Origin: Mycobacterium sp. SMC-2
GTDB lineage: Bacteria > Actinomycetota > Actinomycetes > Mycobacteriales > Mycobacteriaceae
Assembly: GCF_025263485.1 (NCBI RefSeq)
Contig: NZ_CP079863.1
Location: forward strand, 1,054,001-1,118,000
Reading direction: 5' to 3'
DNA: 64,000 nt
Shown here: in pieces, positions 62,386-64,000 of the stretch
Layout: each line of letters begins with the position of its first letter
Position numbering within the stretch: position 1 is the first letter of the stretch
Notes under the pieces: generated by a model
The model's input: the letters and a program-made list of their open reading frames with translations, nothing else
Databases searched by the model: none
Told to the model about the DNA's origin: nothing
Program-made: the position numbers and the translations under genes

Positions 62386-64000
62386 TAGCCTCTCCGTCCT
62401 GGATGCTGGACCAGCTCGTCGTCGGTGTAGTACTTCTCCAGCTCGGAGATCTCGAAGAGCTCCAGCAGATCGGGTCGCATCGGCACCTGGTCCTTGCGGG
62501 TGATGCTGATGTCGGGAATCACTTCGTCGCCACCGGCGGCCTGGCAGACGAGCAGCACCTTGCGCCACCCCGAATCCATCGACGGGTGGTCGTCGCGGGT
62601 GTGCCCGCCGCGGCTTTCGGTGCGCTCCAGCGCGGCCTTGGCGACGCACTCGCTGACCAGCAGCATGCTGCGCAGATCGATGGCCAGGTTCCAGCCCGGG
62701 TTGTACTCGCGACCGCCCTCCACGCGGATGTTCTTGAACCGCTCGCGAAGCTTGTCGAGCCGCCCGAGGGCCTCGGAGATCTCGTCGGCTTTGCGGATGA
62801 TGCCCACCAGGTCGTTCATCGACTGCTGCAGCTCGAGCTGCAGCGTGTAGGGGTTCTCCGCCGGGGCGCCGCTGGTCGGCCCGTCGAAGGGGGACAGCGC
62901 CCTCTTCGCGGCGGTCTCGACGGCCTCCGCCGAGATGGTCGGACGGCTGCTCAGCGCCCGCACGTAGTCGGCGGCGCCCAGGCCGGCCCGCCGGCCGAAC
63001 ACCAGCAGGTCCGACAGCGAGTTGCCGCCCAGCCGGTTGGAGCCGTGCATGCCGCCGGAGCACTCGCCCGCGGCGAACAGGCCCGGGACCGTCGCCGCCC
63101 CGGTGTCGGCGTCCACCTCCACACCGCCCATGACGTAGTGACAGGTGGGACCGACCTCCATTGGCTCCTTGGTGATGTCGACCCCGGCTAGCTCCTTGAA
63201 CTGGTGGTACATCGACGGCAGGCGTCGCGTGATCTCCTCGGGCGTCAACCTCGACGCGATGTCGAGGAACACGCCGCCGTGCGGGCTGCCACGCCCGGCC
63301 TTGACTTCCGAGTTGATCGCGCGCGCGACCTCATCGCGGGGCAGCAGGTCGGGGGTGCGCCGGGCCGAGTCGTTGTCCTTGAGCCACTGGTCGGCCTCTT
63401 GCTCGGTCTCGGCGTACTGACCCTTGAACACCGCCGGGATGTAGTCGAACATGAACCGTTTCTCGTCGGAGTTCTTCAGCACACCGCCGTCGCCGCGGAC
63501 ACCCTCGGTGACCAGGATCCCCTTCACGCTGGGCGGCCACACCATGCCGGTCGGGTGGAACTGGACGAACTCCATATTGATCAGCGACGCACCCGCCCGC
63601 AGGGCCAGCGCGTGCCCGTCGCCGGTGTACTCCCAGGAGTTCGAGGTGACCTTGAACGACTTGCCGATGCCGCCGGTGGCGAGCACCACCGCCGGCGCCT
63701 CGAACAGAACGAACTGGCCCGTCTCGCGCCAGTAGCCGAACGCCCCGGCGATCGCGTCACCGTCCTTGAGCAGCTCGGTGATGGTGCACTCGGCGAACAC
63801 CTTGATCCGCGCCTCGTAGTCGCCGAGTTCGGCGTCATCCTCCTGCTGCAGCGAGACGATCTTCTGCTGCAACGTGCGGATCAACTCCAGGCCGGTGCGG
63901 TCCCCGACGTGCGCCAGCCGCGGGTAGGTGTGCCCGCCGAAGTTGCGCTGGCTGATCTTGCCGTCCTTCGTGCGATCGAACAGCGCGCCGTAGGTCTCCA
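62385..64000 (-). CDS. sdhA: Succinate dehydrogenase flavoprotein subunit (Sdh1, Rv0248c-like), C-terminal part
   Basis: The last 537 or so residues are visible; the N-terminus with the FAD-binding start lies beyond the right edge. Visible motifs: the FAD segment VLATGGIGKSF, the substrate region MEFVQFHPTGM and EGVRGDGG, HYVMGGVEVD with the conserved His, FAAGECSGGMHGSNRLGGNSL, and the C-terminal cap ESRGGHTRDDHP. It oxidises succinate to fumarate. A following anchor gene (Rv0249c) would be upstream, outside the window. Confidence 0.95.
   Translation of the reverse strand, partial: ETYGALFDRTKDGKISQRNFGGHTYPRLAHVGDRTGLELIRTLQQKIVSLQQEDDAELGDYEARIKVFAECTITELLKDGDAIAGAFGYWRETGQFVLFEAPAVVLATGGIGKSFKVTSNSWEYTGDGHALALRAGASLINMEFVQFHPTGMVWPPSVKGILVTEGVRGDGGVLKNSDEKRFMFDYIPAVFKGQYAETEQEADQWLKDNDSARRTPDLLPRDEVARAINSEVKAGRGSPHGGVFLDIASRLTPEEITRRLPSMYHQFKELAGVDITKEPMEVGPTCHYVMGGVEVDADTGAATVPGLFAAGECSGGMHGSNRLGGNSLSDLLVFGRRAGLGAADYVRALSSRPTISAEAVETAAKRALSPFDGPTSGAPAENPYTLQLELQQSMNDLVGIIRKADEISEALGRLDKLRERFKNIRVEGGREYNPGWNLAIDLRSMLLVSECVAKAALERTESRGGHTRDDHPSMDSGWRKVLLVCQAAGGDEVIPDISITRKDQVPMRPDLLELFEISELEKYYTDDELVQHPGRRG

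Overview
The window is high-GC (mostly about 65-70% G+C) actinobacterial DNA from a Mycobacterium, most likely a slow grower of the M. avium complex type. The evidence is a PPE-SVP protein, an AftD arabinofuranosyltransferase, an LpqI lipoprotein, a DUF2613 protein, many FadD/FadE/LipC-type lipid genes, GTG/TTG starts, and a gene order that follows the M. tuberculosis stretch lipW (Rv0217c) to sdhA (Rv0248c). Comparisons with M. tuberculosis are from memory of that genome; no search was run. No tRNA, rRNA, CRISPR array or intact insertion sequence was seen.

Layout: 1-6.6 kb is a surface-polysaccharide block: flippase (cut by the window edge), small exported protein, TreT-like glycosyltransferase, then a minus-strand run PPE - WecG/TagA-type transferase - WbaP-type priming transferase. 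A duplicated upstream element precedes both the flippase and the small exported protein. 6.8-14.9 kb holds CoA and lipid metabolism (family III CoA-transferase, amidohydrolase, LipW, methyltransferase, LipC, WS/DGAT, EchA1). 15-17.6 kb is an acyl-CoA ligase coupled to a 98-residue desulforedoxin-like protein, with a facing TetR gene preceded by a 43-codon small ORF and a palindrome. 17.8-25.8 kb is the cell-envelope core (aldehyde dehydrogenase, methyltransferase, GT4, Rv0226c, the DUF3068 protein, TmaT). 25.8-28.8 kb has YbjN, an acyl-CoA ligase and the Php lactonase.

28.8-34.7 kb is an apparent insertion between php and fadE4. It is a tightly coupled operon of alpha-oxoamine synthase, CitE-like lyase, MaoC hydratase, ATP-grasp ligase and methyltransferase, with a divergent EamA exporter. 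It looks like a compact biosynthetic gene cluster with no PKS or NRPS, and is the best candidate here for an undescribed system. 34.8-39.8 kb returns to the backbone (FadE4, TetR with its operator, R2lox, GabD1). 39.85-44.3 kb is a second insertion: an acetolactate synthase-like enzyme, a small secreted protein, and a four-module cell-wall hydrolase (DUF1906, amidase, peptidoglycan-binding, M23) without a signal peptide. 44.3-53.8 kb carries an LMF1-like membrane protein, AftD, two tandem DUF2613 proteins, LpqI, TetR and a ClC channel. 53.8-59.7 kb is the fatty-acid block htdX-fabG4 / fadA2 / fadE5. Between fadA2 and fadE5 lie a SigF-type promoter and a structured RNA at the position of sRNA F6. 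The window ends with a 2-oxoglutarate-type oxygenase, a flavin reductase, a 51-residue protein, and the Sdh1 succinate dehydrogenase genes sdhB and sdhA (sdhA is cut by the window edge).

Functionally the backbone is about lipid activation and beta-oxidation (FadD, FadE, EchA1, FadA2, FabG4, HtdX), respiration (Sdh1) and envelope assembly (AftD, TmaT, DUF3068 protein, LpqI). The insertions add candidate specialised metabolism, a murein hydrolase and a polysaccharide locus.
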